In this document: in pieces, positions 1 through 9,319 of the stretch
How positions within the stretch are numbered: the stretch's first letter is position 1
Layout: each line of letters starts with the position of its first letter
NCBI GenBank assembly: GCA_005772825.1
Contig: SXIP01000201.1
Span: forward strand, 1 to 40,139
Direction of reading: 5' to 3'
From: Methylococcaceae bacterium
GTDB taxonomy: Bacteria > Pseudomonadota > Gammaproteobacteria > Methylococcales > Methylomonadaceae
Length of the DNA: 40,139 nt
Notes under the pieces: generated by a model
Seen by the model: the letters and a program-made list of their open reading frames with translations, nothing else
Told to the model about the DNA's origin: nothing
Databases searched by the model: none
Translations under genes and position numbers: made by a program

Positions 1-440
1 AAGCCGTCGCTTTTAAAGAAGCGATGGAGCCGGAATTTAAAATCTATCAACAACAGGTCATCAAAAACGCCCGGGCAATGGCCAAGGTATTCATGGCGCG
101 CGGCTTTGACGTTGTATCAGGCGGCACCGACAATCACCTGATGCTGGTGTCCCTGGTCGCCAAAGGCATTACCGGCAAAGCCGCCGATGCCGCATTAAAC
201 AAGGCGCACATCACCGTCAATAAAAACGCCGTCCCTAACGACCCGCAATCCCCGTTCATCACCAGCGGCATTCGCGTCGGAACACCGGCGCCCACCACTC
301 GCGGCTTTAAAGAAGCAGAAGTAACCGAAATTGCACAGATGATGTGCGATGTCATGGACAATATGGACGATGAAAGCGTATTGGCGGCGGTGCGGGAGAA
401 AGTCGGCAATCTGTGTGCGAGGTTTCCGGTTTATAGTTGA
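1..440 (+). CDS. glyA: Serine hydroxymethyltransferase, C-terminal part (5' end outside window)
   Basis: The reading frame is open from the window edge and encodes the last ~145 residues of SHMT, a PLP enzyme that converts serine and tetrahydrofolate to glycine and methylene-THF. Recognisable family sequence includes [29 protein letters not shown] and [15 protein letters not shown], the conserved C-terminal domain of GlyA. The stop TGA ends at 440. The PLP lysine lies upstream of the window. With formate-THF ligase 1.3 kb downstream, this suggests a local C1-folate cluster; in methylotrophs GlyA also feeds the serine cycle. Identification is secure; only the fragment is visible. Confidence 0.96.
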   Translation, partial: AVAFKEAMEPEFKIYQQQVIKNARAMAKVFMARGFDVVSGGTDNHLMLVSLVAKGITGKAADAALNKAHITVNKNAVPNDPQSPFITSGIRVGTPAPTTRGFKEAEVTEIAQMMCDVMDNMDDESVLAAVREKVGNLCARFPVYS

Positions 441-455
441 TTGCCTTATACTTCC

Positions 456-543
456 GATATTACGGATTAAATTTAATAATCAATACGTTACAGAACAAAA
501 ACTAGCGTAAAATATTCGCATTTGTTAGTCTGTCCGTAATATC
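456..543. repeat. 11-bp inverted repeat in glyA downstream spacer
   Basis: GATATTACGGA at 456-466 is matched by its exact reverse complement at 533-543, with 66 AT-rich bases between. The loop is too long for a classical terminator. It may be the two ends of a degenerate small repeat or chance. No gene is seen between 441 and 615. Confidence 0.3.
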
Positions 544-615
544 AATTAAACCATACGGAAACGGCTTCTAGACGTCATTTTAATCTTATGTATTGATGAC
601 GGCTAGCGCCACACT

Positions 616-882
616 ATGCATGTCTTTATCAGTAGCTTCCTGCTTTATAGAAACCTCATGATTAATGATTCAACAAACTATGAACAGCTTCTTCAAGTAT
701 CGGAGTACTCCAGCTCAATACATATTCATTTCGCGAAAAATCACCACAGCGATAAAGTCGCAGCAGAGCGCTTGGCAAATTTAAAAAATGTCAATTTATA
801 TCCATGGGAAACCGATACACATAACATTGCCGGATGGTTAAAATCACAACAGAAACTAGATTCGGTTTTGGACGTGTTTTGA
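616..882 (+). CDS. Small hypothetical ORF, 88 aa
   Basis: An ATG-initiated frame of 88 codons on the coding side of a gene-poor stretch. I do not recognise the product. It has no signal peptide, membrane segment or cysteine; the C-terminal half contains a hydrophilic segment followed by VNLYPWETDTHN. No Shine-Dalgarno sequence is evident before either the ATG at 616 or the alternative ATG at 658. It could be a remnant of a longer gene or a chance ORF. Codon use is AT-rich compared with glyA and fhs, which would fit a transferred or decaying sequence. Confidence 0.3.
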   Translation: MHVFISSFLLYRNLMINDSTNYEQLLQVSEYSSSIHIHFAKNHHSDKVAAERLANLKNVNLYPWETDTHNIAGWLKSQQKLDSVLDVF

Positions 883-1068
883 CGAGCGTTAATCGTTCAC
901 TGATAGCTAACTCTTGCTGGTTAAAATCCTTTTACCGGTCATATACTTGACTGAATACGTTATATATCCTCTATACCATAGATCAATCATCCACCAATAA
1001 AGGGATTGTATATATCAATCCCGCCCACATTTTTACCGCGCTACCCCGCAAAAAAAATTAACCCGATA

Positions 1069-1431
1069 ATGAAAAAACAAACAATTGAAAGCCTGCTGAA
1101 AAGCGCCTTGATTAATAACGGCAGGATGGAATATGCGTTGTACGAGTATGAGCTGGAAGAAATGATAGTGGATATGAAAATATCGATGTCTGACGACAAT
1201 GATGATTTTATCTTTGCAGTCACCGAATACAATCACGATGTCGCAATGGTGCTGATTGAAAAGCGGGGAACCGTTTATATTAACGAGTTGGCCAGGGACA
1301 GGTTAAGAAGCCTATGGAAGGGAGCCTATATTAAAAATATGCAGAAATTGATACCGTTTTTTGCACAACAACTGAATGACGGCGAAATACCCATCAACGG
1401 CGTAAAAATTGCCCGTCAATTTAATGCTTAA
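1069..1431 (+). CDS. Hypothetical protein, 120 aa
   Basis: The open frame begins at 1006, but the likely start is ATG 1069 (MKKQTIESLLKSA), because the upstream residues are proline-rich and look like untranslated leader. The product is acidic in the middle (YELEEMIVDM, MSDDNDDF) and has no signal peptide or membrane span. The mixed alpha/beta pattern ending in INGVKIARQFNA suggests a small soluble cytoplasmic protein. I cannot assign a family. It lies between glyA and fhs on the same strand, separated from fhs by 274 bases, so it is probably an independent transcript. Confidence 0.5.
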   Translation: MKKQTIESLLKSALINNGRMEYALYEYELEEMIVDMKISMSDDNDDFIFAVTEYNHDVAMVLIEKRGTVYINELARDRLRSLWKGAYIKNMQKLIPFFAQQLNDGEIPINGVKIARQFNA

Positions 1432-1705
1432 ATAGATACATGCCAAACGCATCCACACCACTTCAAATACACTAAGGCATTCGCTATTTGTCCGGAAATG
1501 AGGGCAACACGTCATTGCATGGAATTCTCAATCCGACACCATAGTCTTTGTACGGTTATTATTGCGGAAAAACTATTTTTGATTATTCTACGCGTCTGCG
1601 TGTAATGAATTCAGCCGGTAAATCCAGTTATACAACAACCCCGATTTACCCAGGCAAATGACTGAACCGATTCCAAAACAACCATCCATCAACTCAGGAA
1701 AAATG

Positions 1706-3379
1706 ATGTCTGATATAGAAATCGCCCAACAAGCCAATATGAAGCCGATCATCGGCCTGGTTAAAGAACACTATGGCATAGAGGCCGAACACCTGGACCC
1801 CTTCGGTCATTACAAAGCCAAAATATCGCTGGAATATATCAACAGCCTGACCGACAAAGAAGACGGCAAGCTGATTCTGGTGACCGCCATCAGCCCGACA
1901 CCGGCAGGTGAAGGCAAAACCACCACGACCGTAGGTCTCGGCGATGCGATGAACCGCCTGGGTAAAAAAACCATCATGTGCCTGCGCGAGCCGTCCTTAG
2001 GCCCCTGCTTCGGCGTCAAGGGCGGCGCGGCGGGCGGCGGTTACGCGCAAGTCGTACCGATGGAAGATATTAACTTGCATTTCACCGGCGATTTTCACGC
2101 CATCGGCGTCGCGCACAACCTGCTATCGGCGCTGATCGACAACCATATCCATCACGGCAATGAGCTGGACATAGACCCACGGCGCATCCAGTGGAAACGC
2201 GTGGTCGATATGAACGACCGCGCCTTGCGCAACATCATTGTCGGCATGGGCGGCGTTGCCAACGGCTATTTGCGCGAAGACGGCTATGACATCGTCGTTG
2301 CTTCCGAAGTCATGGCTATTTTATGCCTGTCCACCAGTCGCACCGATCTTAAAGAGCGCCTGGGACGTATCGTTATCGGTTATAAATCCGACAAGATGAC
2401 GCCCGTTTATGCGCGCGACCTGAATGCACACGGCTCCATGGCAGCCTTGTTAAAAGACGCCATCAAACCGAACCTGGTGCAAACGCTGGAAAATAATATA
2501 GCAATTATTCATGGCGGCCCTTTTGCCAATATTGCGCACGGTTGCAACACGGTAACCGCGACTAAAACTGCATTAAAGCTGGCCGATTATGTCGTCACGG
2601 AAGCAGGTTTCGGTGCCGATCTCGGTGCAGAAAAATTCGTTGATATTAAATGTCGCATGTCCGGCTTAAAGCCTTCGGCCGTCGTGTTGGTCGCCACCAT
2701 CAGGGCGCTTAAATTCCACGGTGGCATCAATAAAGAAGATTTAAACCGGGAAAACCTGGCCGCCGTGGAAAAAGGCTTTGCCAATCTTGAACGTCATTAC
2801 CGCAACATTACCGAGCATTACGGTTTGCCTTGCGTGGTATGTATCAACCACTTCACCTTTGATACCGATGCGGAAATTGCCTTGCTGCAACAAAAATGCG
2901 CGGCATTAGGCGCAAATTGCATCGTTTCCAGACATTGGGCGGAAGGCGGCCAAGGCGCTGTTGACCTCGCCAATGCCGTCGTTAATATCGTTGATAACCG
3001 TGAACCCGGCTGCAGTTATGTTTACGATGAAAACTTAAGCTTGTGGGACAAGATCGAAACCATCGCCACCAAGTTATACGGTGCGGCAGGCGTTACGGCA
3101 AGCGCCAAAGTAAAAGCCCAACTGGCGGTATGGGATGCCGATTACGGCACATTCCCGATTTGTATGGCGAAAACCCAAATGTCGTTTTCAACCAATCCCA
3201 CCGTTAAAGGCGCGCCATCTGGCCATACGGTAGAAATCCGGGATGTCAGGCTGGCAAACGGAGCCGGTTTTATCGTCGCCATCGCCGGCGATATGATGAC
3301 CATGCCGGGTTTACCGAAAATCCCGGCGGCGGAACGGATTGATATCGATGATGACGGACGGATTAGCGGATTGTTTTAA
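1706..3379 (+). CDS. fhs: Formate--tetrahydrofolate ligase
   Basis: ATP-dependent ligation of formate to tetrahydrofolate, giving 10-formyl-THF, in cytosolic C1 metabolism. The nucleotide-binding loop [10 protein letters not shown] lies near residues 65-74, and family blocks include [20 protein letters not shown] and [14 protein letters not shown]. About 557 residues, full length for the family. The frame is open back to ATG 1658, but AGGA at 1696-1699 is well spaced from ATG 1706, and [10 protein letters not shown] is the usual N-terminus, so I prefer 1706 (ATG 1703 and ATG 1658 are alternatives). In methylotrophs this enzyme links formate to THF-bound C1 units, which matches the neighbouring glyA. 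Confidence 0.96.
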   Translation: MSDIEIAQQANMKPIIGLVKEHYGIEAEHLDPFGHYKAKISLEYINSLTDKEDGKLILVTAISPTPAGEGKTTTTVGLGDAMNRLGKKTIMCLREPSLGPCFGVKGGAAGGGYAQVVPMEDINLHFTGDFHAIGVAHNLLSALIDNHIHHGNELDIDPRRIQWKRVVDMNDRALRNIIVGMGGVANGYLREDGYDIVVASEVMAILCLSTSRTDLKERLGRIVIGYKSDKMTPVYARDLNAHGSMAALLKDAIKPNLVQTLENNIAIIHGGPFANIAHGCNTVTATKTALKLADYVVTEAGFGADLGAEKFVDIKCRMSGLKPSAVVLVATIRALKFHGGINKEDLNRENLAAVEKGFANLERHYRNITEHYGLPCVVCINHFTFDTDAEIALLQQKCAALGANCIVSRHWAEGGQGAVDLANAVVNIVDNREPGCSYVYDENLSLWDKIETIATKLYGAAGVTASAKVKAQLAVWDADYGTFPICMAKTQMSFSTNPTVKGAPSGHTVEIRDVRLANGAGFIVAIAGDMMTMPGLPKIPAAERIDIDDDGRISGLF

Positions 3380-3431
3380 CACCGGAGATTAACCGGCGAA
3401 ACATCAGTAACAACGACAGCTGTATTGTTCC

Positions 3432-3452
3432 CCCTCTCCCTTAAAGAGAGGG
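3432..3452 (+). terminator. GC-rich hairpin downstream of fhs
   Basis: CCCTCTC (3432-3438) pairs with GAGAGGG (3446-3452) around a 7-base loop, 53 bases after the fhs stop. There is no clear T-run after it, so it is a weak or factor-dependent terminator, or a relic of a dispersed repeat; a similar CCCTCTCC-type hairpin recurs at 25515-25540. Confidence 0.45.
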
Positions 3453-3560
3453 AGCCGAATGTCGTTTTATCAATTCAGCTTTCTATATTGACAAAAAGCT
3501 TGTAAAACTAAATGGTTTTTTGTGTTAAAGAGATTACACTTTAAACTGAAAGTCATTTTT

Positions 3561-3577
3561 TTCCTGGTCACCAGGAA
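3561..3577. promoter_or_regulatory. Perfect 17-bp palindrome upstream of the coiled-coil gene
   Basis: TTCCTGGTCACCAGGAA is symmetric around the central C and lies 29 bases before the start codon at 3607, flanked by T-runs on both sides. It could be a regulator operator or an mRNA hairpin near the ribosome site. No known regulator site is recognised. Confidence 0.4.
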
Positions 3578-3606
3578 TTTTTAACCATACCGTTGTGAGG
3601 TGAATC

Positions 3607-3873
3607 ATGTCAGTACAAGAAGATTTCGGCAGTTTATTGGATAAGCTGAAAGCAGAACGCGATGAAATCAATTTAAAATTGCACCTGGCTTCCATGGAAG
3701 CCAAACAAGAGTTCGAAGAAGCTGAAAAACAATGGGGTCAAATAAAAACCAAAGCGGCTGAAATTGCCGATGATTCAGTGGAAACCTCCGAAGAGTTTAT
3801 CGCCAAGGCCAAAGTCATCGGCGAAGAGCTTAAAGAAACTTACTACCGAATCAGCAAACGCCTTTCCGAATAA
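3607..3873 (+). CDS. Small coiled-coil protein, 88 aa
   Basis: The product is almost entirely charged and helical, with heptad-like spacing over residues 8-85 (SLLDKLKAERDEINLKL then EEAEKQWGQIKTKA). It has no cysteine, signal peptide or membrane span, so a cytoplasmic coiled coil is expected. A GTGAGGTG ribosome site stands just before ATG 3607. It has its own hairpin terminator after the stop, and a palindrome in its leader, so it looks like a single-gene unit. I do not recognise a functional family; similar short coiled-coil proteins are often described only as hypothetical. Confidence 0.75.
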   Translation: MSVQEDFGSLLDKLKAERDEINLKLHLASMEAKQEFEEAEKQWGQIKTKAAEIADDSVETSEEFIAKAKVIGEELKETYYRISKRLSE

Positions 3874-3891
3874 GATTTTCCGCCATATCTG

Positions 3892-3929
3892 ATCTACCAG
3901 GTTTACGGATCTGGTAGATTCTTTCTCTC
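3892..3929 (+). terminator. Rho-independent terminator after the coiled-coil gene
   Basis: ATCTACCAG (3892-3900) pairs perfectly with CTGGTAGAT (3911-3919) over a 10-base loop and is followed by the T-rich tail TCTTTCTCTC. It starts 18 bases after the stop codon. Confidence 0.8.
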
Positions 3930-4035
3930 AATCGCACAACCCGGCTGCCTTAATCCGGCTTATCACATTTCACCACGCTAACCCGGCTTGTAAATACATC
4001 CCAAATACCCCGCCCTGTTTCGCTAAAAATATCTT

Positions 4036-4292
4036 AAATTGTAACCACTCAGCCCCTTAACGCTCGTTCCCAAGCTCTGGCTCTCATCTTTATACACAAG
4101 TCTGTTCAAGACTTGAATGTAGGCCGGAATAAGCACGCCCGGCGTCAGCAAGGGCGTGTGTTTCCGGCATCACGCGGCTTCGAAGTGCCGGAAACGCCTG
4201 TCCTGCGCTACTGCGCGGACAGCCTTATTCCGGCCTACGTGAAGTTATGTATAACGATGAGCCAGAGCTTGGGGAACGAGTAGTTACAATTT
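4036..4292. repeat. MITE-like element of nested inverted repeats (~257 bp)
   Basis: The ends are inverted: AAATTGTAAC at 4036-4045 faces GTTACAATTT at 4283-4292. Further in, CTCGTTCCCAAGCTCTGGCTC at about 4063-4083 faces GAGCCAGAGCTTGGGGAACG at 4259-4278. A third pair, GTAGGCCGGAATAAG (4119-4133) and CTTATTCCGGCCTAC (4224-4238), nests inside. There is no coding capacity. The outer motif, ending in a GAACGAG..GTAGTTAC junction, recurs at 34996-35020, so this is a dispersed family. The spacer 3930-4418 holds no other feature that I can support. Confidence 0.75.
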
Positions 4293-4418
4293 AACGGCCT
4301 TAACGTAGTGTGAGTATCGTCCAGACTTGTTAAACTTATATTCAGGTACGCCATAAAGCAGCAAATGCTTTATCATTAGCGCATTAAAAACAACAAGTCT
4401 AAAGGGCTAAGAAAGACA

Positions 4419-6695
4419 ATGAGCCAGCACTCTGAAGTTACAACCGACCGCAGTATTTCCCTGATCGTATTATTTGCCGGGACATTATTTACCAGCGCGT
4501 CGCTGATGTTTGTTTTACAACCTCTGTTCGGAAAGATTTTATTGCCGTTACTGGGCGGATCGCCCGCAGTATGGAACACCTGTATGGTGTTTTATCAAAG
4601 TATCTTGTTTCTCGGTTATCTTTATGCGCATGCGATTTCCACTCGCCTCAGCCAACATCGCCAGATTCAGGTACATACCCTTATCATATTGATCAGCTTT
4701 CTGGCGCTGCCTTTAGCCTTGCCCGATAACACCGCGCCACCGACTGAAAGCAATCCGACACTGTGGTTGCTGGGAGTCCTGGGAGTCTCGATCGGACTGC
4801 CCTTTTTCGTCGTATCAACCACCGCACCGCTGATTCAAAAGTGGTTCGCCCATGTCGGCCATCACACCAGCCACGACCCTTATTATCTCTATGCCGCCAG
4901 TAACACCGGCAGTCTGATCGCGTTACTGAGCTATCCCTTCGTAATCGAACCGGCTATCGGACTTAATGACCAGAAAACCTATTGGGGCTTCGGCTATTTT
5001 TTTCTGTGTTTGGTTATCGCCGGTTGCGCTTTCATGCTTTGGAAATCCAACCGACAATCAGACCTTGCTGAAGAAATCGTTTTTGCCGACGACTGGATGG
5101 ACGCCGACGATAAATCAACACTTGCCGATGACAAAGATCCCGATTTTTACACAAAACTGCACTGGTTCGCCCTAGCCTTCGTGCCGTCAAGCTTACTGTT
5201 GGGACTGACCAATTTCATCAGTACCGATATTGCTTCGGTGCCCCTGCTGTGGATTATCCCTTTAACGCTGTATTTATTGTCTTTCGTAATCGTTTTCTCA
5301 AAATGGGAAGATGTCTCCTATCGCTTGATGGTCAAGCTGCAACCGGTGTTTTTGCTGCCCTTTATCGCTTATGCCTTTATCAACCCGGCGGATTTGCCTT
5401 ATTGGGGTTATCTGGTCTTGCACCTGATCTCTTTTTTCTTTGCGGTCATGGTCTGCCACGGCGGACTGGCGAAAATGCGCCCGCATACCAAGCATTTAAC
5501 CGGTTTTTACCTGATTATGTCTTTTGCGGGGATGTTGGGCGGCATGTTTAACACCTTCGTGGCGCCGTTTATCTTCAACGGTATTTATGAATACCCGATC
5601 ATGATTGTTGCGGCCTTACTGCTGCGTCCTGGGCTGAAACCGGCAATCGATAAAGGTTTGTTGCTATCGCTGATACCCCCTGTCCTGGTGCTCATTGCCG
5701 GATTTGTCCTGTATGCGAGCATCAACGACCTGCTCCAGTATTTCGATGTGATCGTCGTTACCTTAATTATCCTGACCTGTTTAATTTACCTGTTCAGGGA
5801 CAAACCCGCGCCGCTGGCAATGTCTGCCGGCGTTATCATTTTTCTTGCAGTGAGCCTGCACAGCCTGTCGTCGCATACGCTTTACCAGGAACGCACCTTT
5901 TTCGGCGTACTGGGCGTGCGTGAGAGTGTGTTAACCAACGAACAAGGTCAACCTGAAATTTATCACGAGCTTTTTCACGGCACCACGAAACACGGCGCAC
6001 AGCGTTTAGCGGCCAACCTGGCGAAAACACCTTTAACGTACTTCAGCCATCAGGGACCTATCGGACAATTGTTTAAGGAATTTGATGACGTCAATCAAAA
6101 ATGGACCATCGGAATCGTTGGATTAGGCGCAGGTACGCTGGCTTGTTACGCCAAGCCCGAACAGAACTGGACCTTTTATGAAATTGACCCGTTGGTCGTG
6201 GAAGTTGCCAGTAACCCGGCTTATTTTACCTACCTTAGCCGCTGCAGCTTTAACACAACGATGAGCATAGGCGATGCCCGGCTTTCCATAGAAAAGGAAC
6301 CGGATCAAAAGTATGATTTACTGGTGATAGACGCCTTCAGTTCCGATGCCATTCCAACGCATCTTTTGACTCGGGAAGTTATCCAGCTGTATTTCAAGAA
6401 AATCAAGCCCAACGGCATACTGGCGTTTCACATGACCAACCGGCATTTATTGCTGAAAAAAGTCCTGTCCATCCATGCAGAAAACCTGCATCTGGCTTCG
6501 CTGATACAGGAATTCAAGCCACTAACGGAAATCCCGCTGGTCGTTGCCACAGACTGGGTGGTCATGTCCCAAAAAACCGAAACGCTGGATCGACTCAGCA
6601 CCAGCGAGCTCGGCAACTGGGTGAAAATGCCCTTGTACTTCGACATGAAACCGTGGACGGATGACTTCACCAATATTGTCAGTATCTGGAAGTAG
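4419..6695 (+). CDS. Fused membrane / spermidine synthase-like protein
   Basis: 758 residues. The first ~480 residues are a multi-span membrane region, starting with LIVLFAGTLFTSASLMFVLQ and FGKILLPLLGGSPAVW, the family's typical opening. The last ~250 residues form a soluble aminopropyltransferase-like Rossmann domain with IGIVGLGAGTLACYAKP, the acidic FYEIDPLVV and LLVIDAFSSDAIPTHLLT. Proteins with this layout are annotated as fused MFS/spermidine synthase. Whether they make polyamines is unproven, and the substrate cannot be read from the sequence. Start ATG 4419 is followed by MSQHSEV, with a weak purine-rich site upstream. It stands alone between repeats and a short tandem repeat and shows no operon partner. 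Confidence 0.88.
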   Translation: MSQHSEVTTDRSISLIVLFAGTLFTSASLMFVLQPLFGKILLPLLGGSPAVWNTCMVFYQSILFLGYLYAHAISTRLSQHRQIQVHTLIILISFLALPLALPDNTAPPTESNPTLWLLGVLGVSIGLPFFVVSTTAPLIQKWFAHVGHHTSHDPYYLYAASNTGSLIALLSYPFVIEPAIGLNDQKTYWGFGYFFLCLVIAGCAFMLWKSNRQSDLAEEIVFADDWMDADDKSTLADDKDPDFYTKLHWFALAFVPSSLLLGLTNFISTDIASVPLLWIIPLTLYLLSFVIVFSKWEDVSYRLMVKLQPVFLLPFIAYAFINPADLPYWGYLVLHLISFFFAVMVCHGGLAKMRPHTKHLTGFYLIMSFAGMLGGMFNTFVAPFIFNGIYEYPIMIVAALLLRPGLKPAIDKGLLLSLIPPVLVLIAGFVLYASINDLLQYFDVIVVTLIILTCLIYLFRDKPAPLAMSAGVIIFLAVSLHSLSSHTLYQERTFFGVLGVRESVLTNEQGQPEIYHELFHGTTKHGAQRLAANLAKTPLTYFSHQGPIGQLFKEFDDVNQKWTIGIVGLGAGTLACYAKPEQNWTFYEIDPLVVEVASNPAYFTYLSRCSFNTTMSIGDARLSIEKEPDQKYDLLVIDAFSSDAIPTHLLTREVIQLYFKKIKPNGILAFHMTNRHLLLKKVLSIHAENLHLASLIQEFKPLTEIPLVVATDWVVMSQKTETLDRLSTSELGNWVKMPLYFDMKPWTDDFTNIVSIWK

Positions 6696-6724
6696 CGGGA
6701 GTAGCGGGAGTAGCGGGAGTACCG
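6691..6724. repeat. 9-bp tandem repeat overlapping a stop codon
   Basis: AGTAGCGGG is repeated exactly three times (6691-6699, 6700-6708, 6709-6717) and followed by a variant AGTACCGG. The first copy contains the TAG stop of the preceding gene, so copy-number changes would not alter the protein. The spacer to 6898 otherwise shows no feature that I can support. Confidence 0.85.
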
Positions 6725-6898
6725 GATATTGAAATCCTGCCCTCGGTCATGAAGCAGGTGCTGGAAACATTCAAATTTAGATTTATCAATCTTCCAACTT
6801 CCAGCGCATAAATAATGCCAATTTGTAGGGCGAAGTGATTATTTCTAAGCTTCCGTTTGATTAGAGTGAACTGCTTGTGCCGAGGGCTTTTTTACGTT

Positions 6899-9178
6899 AT
6901 GTACAGAATTTTTCTGATAGTCTGTTGGTTTTTGTTTTCAAGCATCGCGTTGGCTGAAAAATCAAGTTCGACTGATAGTCTTTCTAAAGGTCAGGATTTC
7001 TTAAATCAAGGTCGCTATTCTCAAGCGATAAAAGTGCTGGAACTAGCCATTCAAGAGTCGACGACTTCTGAGCAGAAAGCTCTTTCAAACGGCACATTGG
7101 GACTAACCCATTACCAATTACATCATGATTCGGAAGCAGAAGACTTGCTCCGCCAAGCGTTGGCGCTAGGGAAAGGCGACCGCCATGAGCAAGCCCGATG
7201 GAACACAATACTGGGTTCGTTAATGATAGAGCAACGAAAGCCAGAGGAAGCCCAGCTCTATTTCACCAAGGCATTAAAGCTAGCCGATAACGATCAGGAG
7301 TTAAGGGCTGGGATTGATCTGCAACAAGTTGAAATGCTGCCGCGGCTTAACCGCTTGCCGAAATTGAATGAAATCCAAAAGCGCTTATGGCTTCTCAAAT
7401 CCAGCGCAGTGCGTTCCACCTATCTTGTCCGCCTCGCCACACTAGCCCATCAACTCGGGACAGAAGGGCGAACACTTGCTTACAAATCCCTCGTTGAAGC
7501 CAAATCCGTTGCATCGCCCCGGCTACTTGCCGAAATACTGGGGGAAATGGCGCAACTGTACGAAGAAGACCAGCGCTACGATGAAGCCTTTCAGTTAAAT
7601 CAAGATGGCTTTGAAGCCATAAAAGCGGTTGATGCACCCGACCTGCTATTGGAATTGGAGTGGCGGCATGGCCGCTTATATCGGCTTCGCCACCAAATTC
7701 CCTATGCACTTGCGGCCTATCAGCGGGCGATTAATCATATTGAAAGCATTCGCCATGATATTCCTTTGACATACCGCAATGGGCAATCTTCGTTTAGGGC
7801 AACGCTTGAGCCACTTTACCAACAAATGGCCGACTTGCTCCTGGAGCAAGCAAACTCTCAACAGCAAGCTGACAAGATGGCCTTGTTACGCCGCGCCAGG
7901 AACGTCATCGAACTTGTCAAGCAAGCGGAACTGGAAGATTTTTTGGGTGGCCGCTGCGCCATCCAACCCACCCGTAGCGCTTTGTTGGAAGCTATCGAAC
8001 CCAACACGGCAATCCTTTATCCCATCATATTGCCTGATCGTTTGGAAATATTGGTCAGCACGGACAATGAAATCCAGCAATTTACTGGTAAAGTCAGCGC
8101 GAAAACCTTGCAAACGGCCGTCCACAAGCTCGTTGGTGCCCTTCGTGGCGGCCAGCCTAATGTGAATGAATATTCCTTGCCTTTATACCGATGGCTGATT
8201 GCCCCTTTAGAAGATTATTTGCAGAAGCATCACGTACAAACGTTGGTCATAGTCCCTGATAGCGTGTTGAGGCTGGTCCCCTTCGCCGCCCTTCATGATG
8301 GGAAAAATTACCTGATAGAGCGTTATGCCTTAAGCATTTCCCCTGGGCTGTCTATTATTGAGCCTTCGCCCTTGCATCGGCATCAGGCCAAATCCCTGAT
8401 CGTGGGCCTCAGCGAACCGGGAAACGTCATCGACCATCTACCCGAAGCCGTCATCAACGAACTTGGCTTTTCTGATATTCGCGGCCTGTCGGCACCCAAT
8501 CATAACCGCAGCCGAGCCTTGTCTCTACCCGATACGGCCGATACGACAAGATCGACACTAAAATCCCCATCCCAACAACACCCAAATCTTCGAGACAAAC
8601 AATTTCGGCAGAAAATCATGGAAGCATTGAGCCTCCCCGGTGTATTGACGGAAATTAACAACCTGCGACCGACGATTCCGGCAACGGTATTGTTGAACGA
8701 AGGTTTTAAAGTCGAAAACTTCCGGCAAGAATTGTTAGGCGAGCCCTATTCGATCGTACATATCGCCTCGCATTTGATAACTGGCCCGAATGCTGCGTCG
8801 AGCTTCATCTTGGCTTATGATGATGTCATTAATTTCAATCAATTGGACACCTTGCTTCGCTCCGGCAAGTTCGCCAACCAACCGCTAGAGATGCTCACAC
8901 TCAGTGCCTGCCAAACTGCCGAAGGTGATGACCGTGCGCCATTGGGTCTGAGTGGCTTGGCGATCAAAGCGAAAGTCAGGAGTGCGCTGGGCACGCTTTG
9001 GCCCGCCAATGATGAAGCGGCACCGCTGCTGATGGTCGAATTTTATAGGGCACTCAACCAGCCAGGCCTGAACAAAGCGCAAGCGTTACAGAAGGCTCAA
9101 CGGGGTTTGATCGCCAACAAGAAGCTGGAGCACCCGTTTTTTTGGGCACCTTATGTTTTAGTGGGCAATTGGTTATGA
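6899..9178 (+). CDS. Exported TPR-CHAT domain protein (caspase-clan protease homologue)
   Basis: 759 residues from ATG 6899; the frame is open back to a TTG at 6857, but MYRIFLIVCWFLFSSIALAEK is a clear signal peptide. Residues ~25-330 are TPR-like helical repeats (for example GQDFLNQGRYSQAIKVLE). The last ~300 residues are a CHAT domain with VHIASH (His625 the likely catalytic histidine) and LSACQTA (Cys671), then GLSGLAIKAKVRSALGTLW. CHAT domains belong to peptidase clan CD with caspases, and a His-Cys dyad is intact here. It is followed by tpsB and tpsA on the same strand, an arrangement I recall from cyanobacterial genomes. Export puts it in the periplasm. Its substrate is unknown; the secreted TpsA or the anti-sigma factor are candidates by inference only. 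Confidence 0.9.
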   Translation: MYRIFLIVCWFLFSSIALAEKSSSTDSLSKGQDFLNQGRYSQAIKVLELAIQESTTSEQKALSNGTLGLTHYQLHHDSEAEDLLRQALALGKGDRHEQARWNTILGSLMIEQRKPEEAQLYFTKALKLADNDQELRAGIDLQQVEMLPRLNRLPKLNEIQKRLWLLKSSAVRSTYLVRLATLAHQLGTEGRTLAYKSLVEAKSVASPRLLAEILGEMAQLYEEDQRYDEAFQLNQDGFEAIKAVDAPDLLLELEWRHGRLYRLRHQIPYALAAYQRAINHIESIRHDIPLTYRNGQSSFRATLEPLYQQMADLLLEQANSQQQADKMALLRRARNVIELVKQAELEDFLGGRCAIQPTRSALLEAIEPNTAILYPIILPDRLEILVSTDNEIQQFTGKVSAKTLQTAVHKLVGALRGGQPNVNEYSLPLYRWLIAPLEDYLQKHHVQTLVIVPDSVLRLVPFAALHDGKNYLIERYALSISPGLSIIEPSPLHRHQAKSLIVGLSEPGNVIDHLPEAVINELGFSDIRGLSAPNHNRSRALSLPDTADTTRSTLKSPSQQHPNLRDKQFRQKIMEALSLPGVLTEINNLRPTIPATVLLNEGFKVENFRQELLGEPYSIVHIASHLITGPNAASSFILAYDDVINFNQLDTLLRSGKFANQPLEMLTLSACQTAEGDDRAPLGLSGLAIKAKVRSALGTLWPANDEAAPLLMVEFYRALNQPGLNKAQALQKAQRGLIANKKLEHPFFWAPYVLVGNWL

Positions 9179-9197
9179 AACCAGGGCACATCGACGC

Positions 9198-9222
9198 ACT
9201 GTTAAAAAATTGAACAGTTTTT
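9198..9222 (+). terminator. Weak hairpin with T-run after the CHAT gene
   Basis: ACTGTT (9198-9203) pairs with AACAGT (9213-9218) and runs into TTTTT. The stem is only 6 bp and AT-rich, so it may attenuate rather than stop transcription into tpsB, 98 bases further on. Confidence 0.45.
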
Positions 9223-9319
9223 GAGATTGTACCGACTGAACATTAATGCAAGCCAATATTAAAATAGTTGGAAAAAATCTTTATCCTAAAAACTCCTTTT
9301 ATCAGGAAATTATGGGGCT

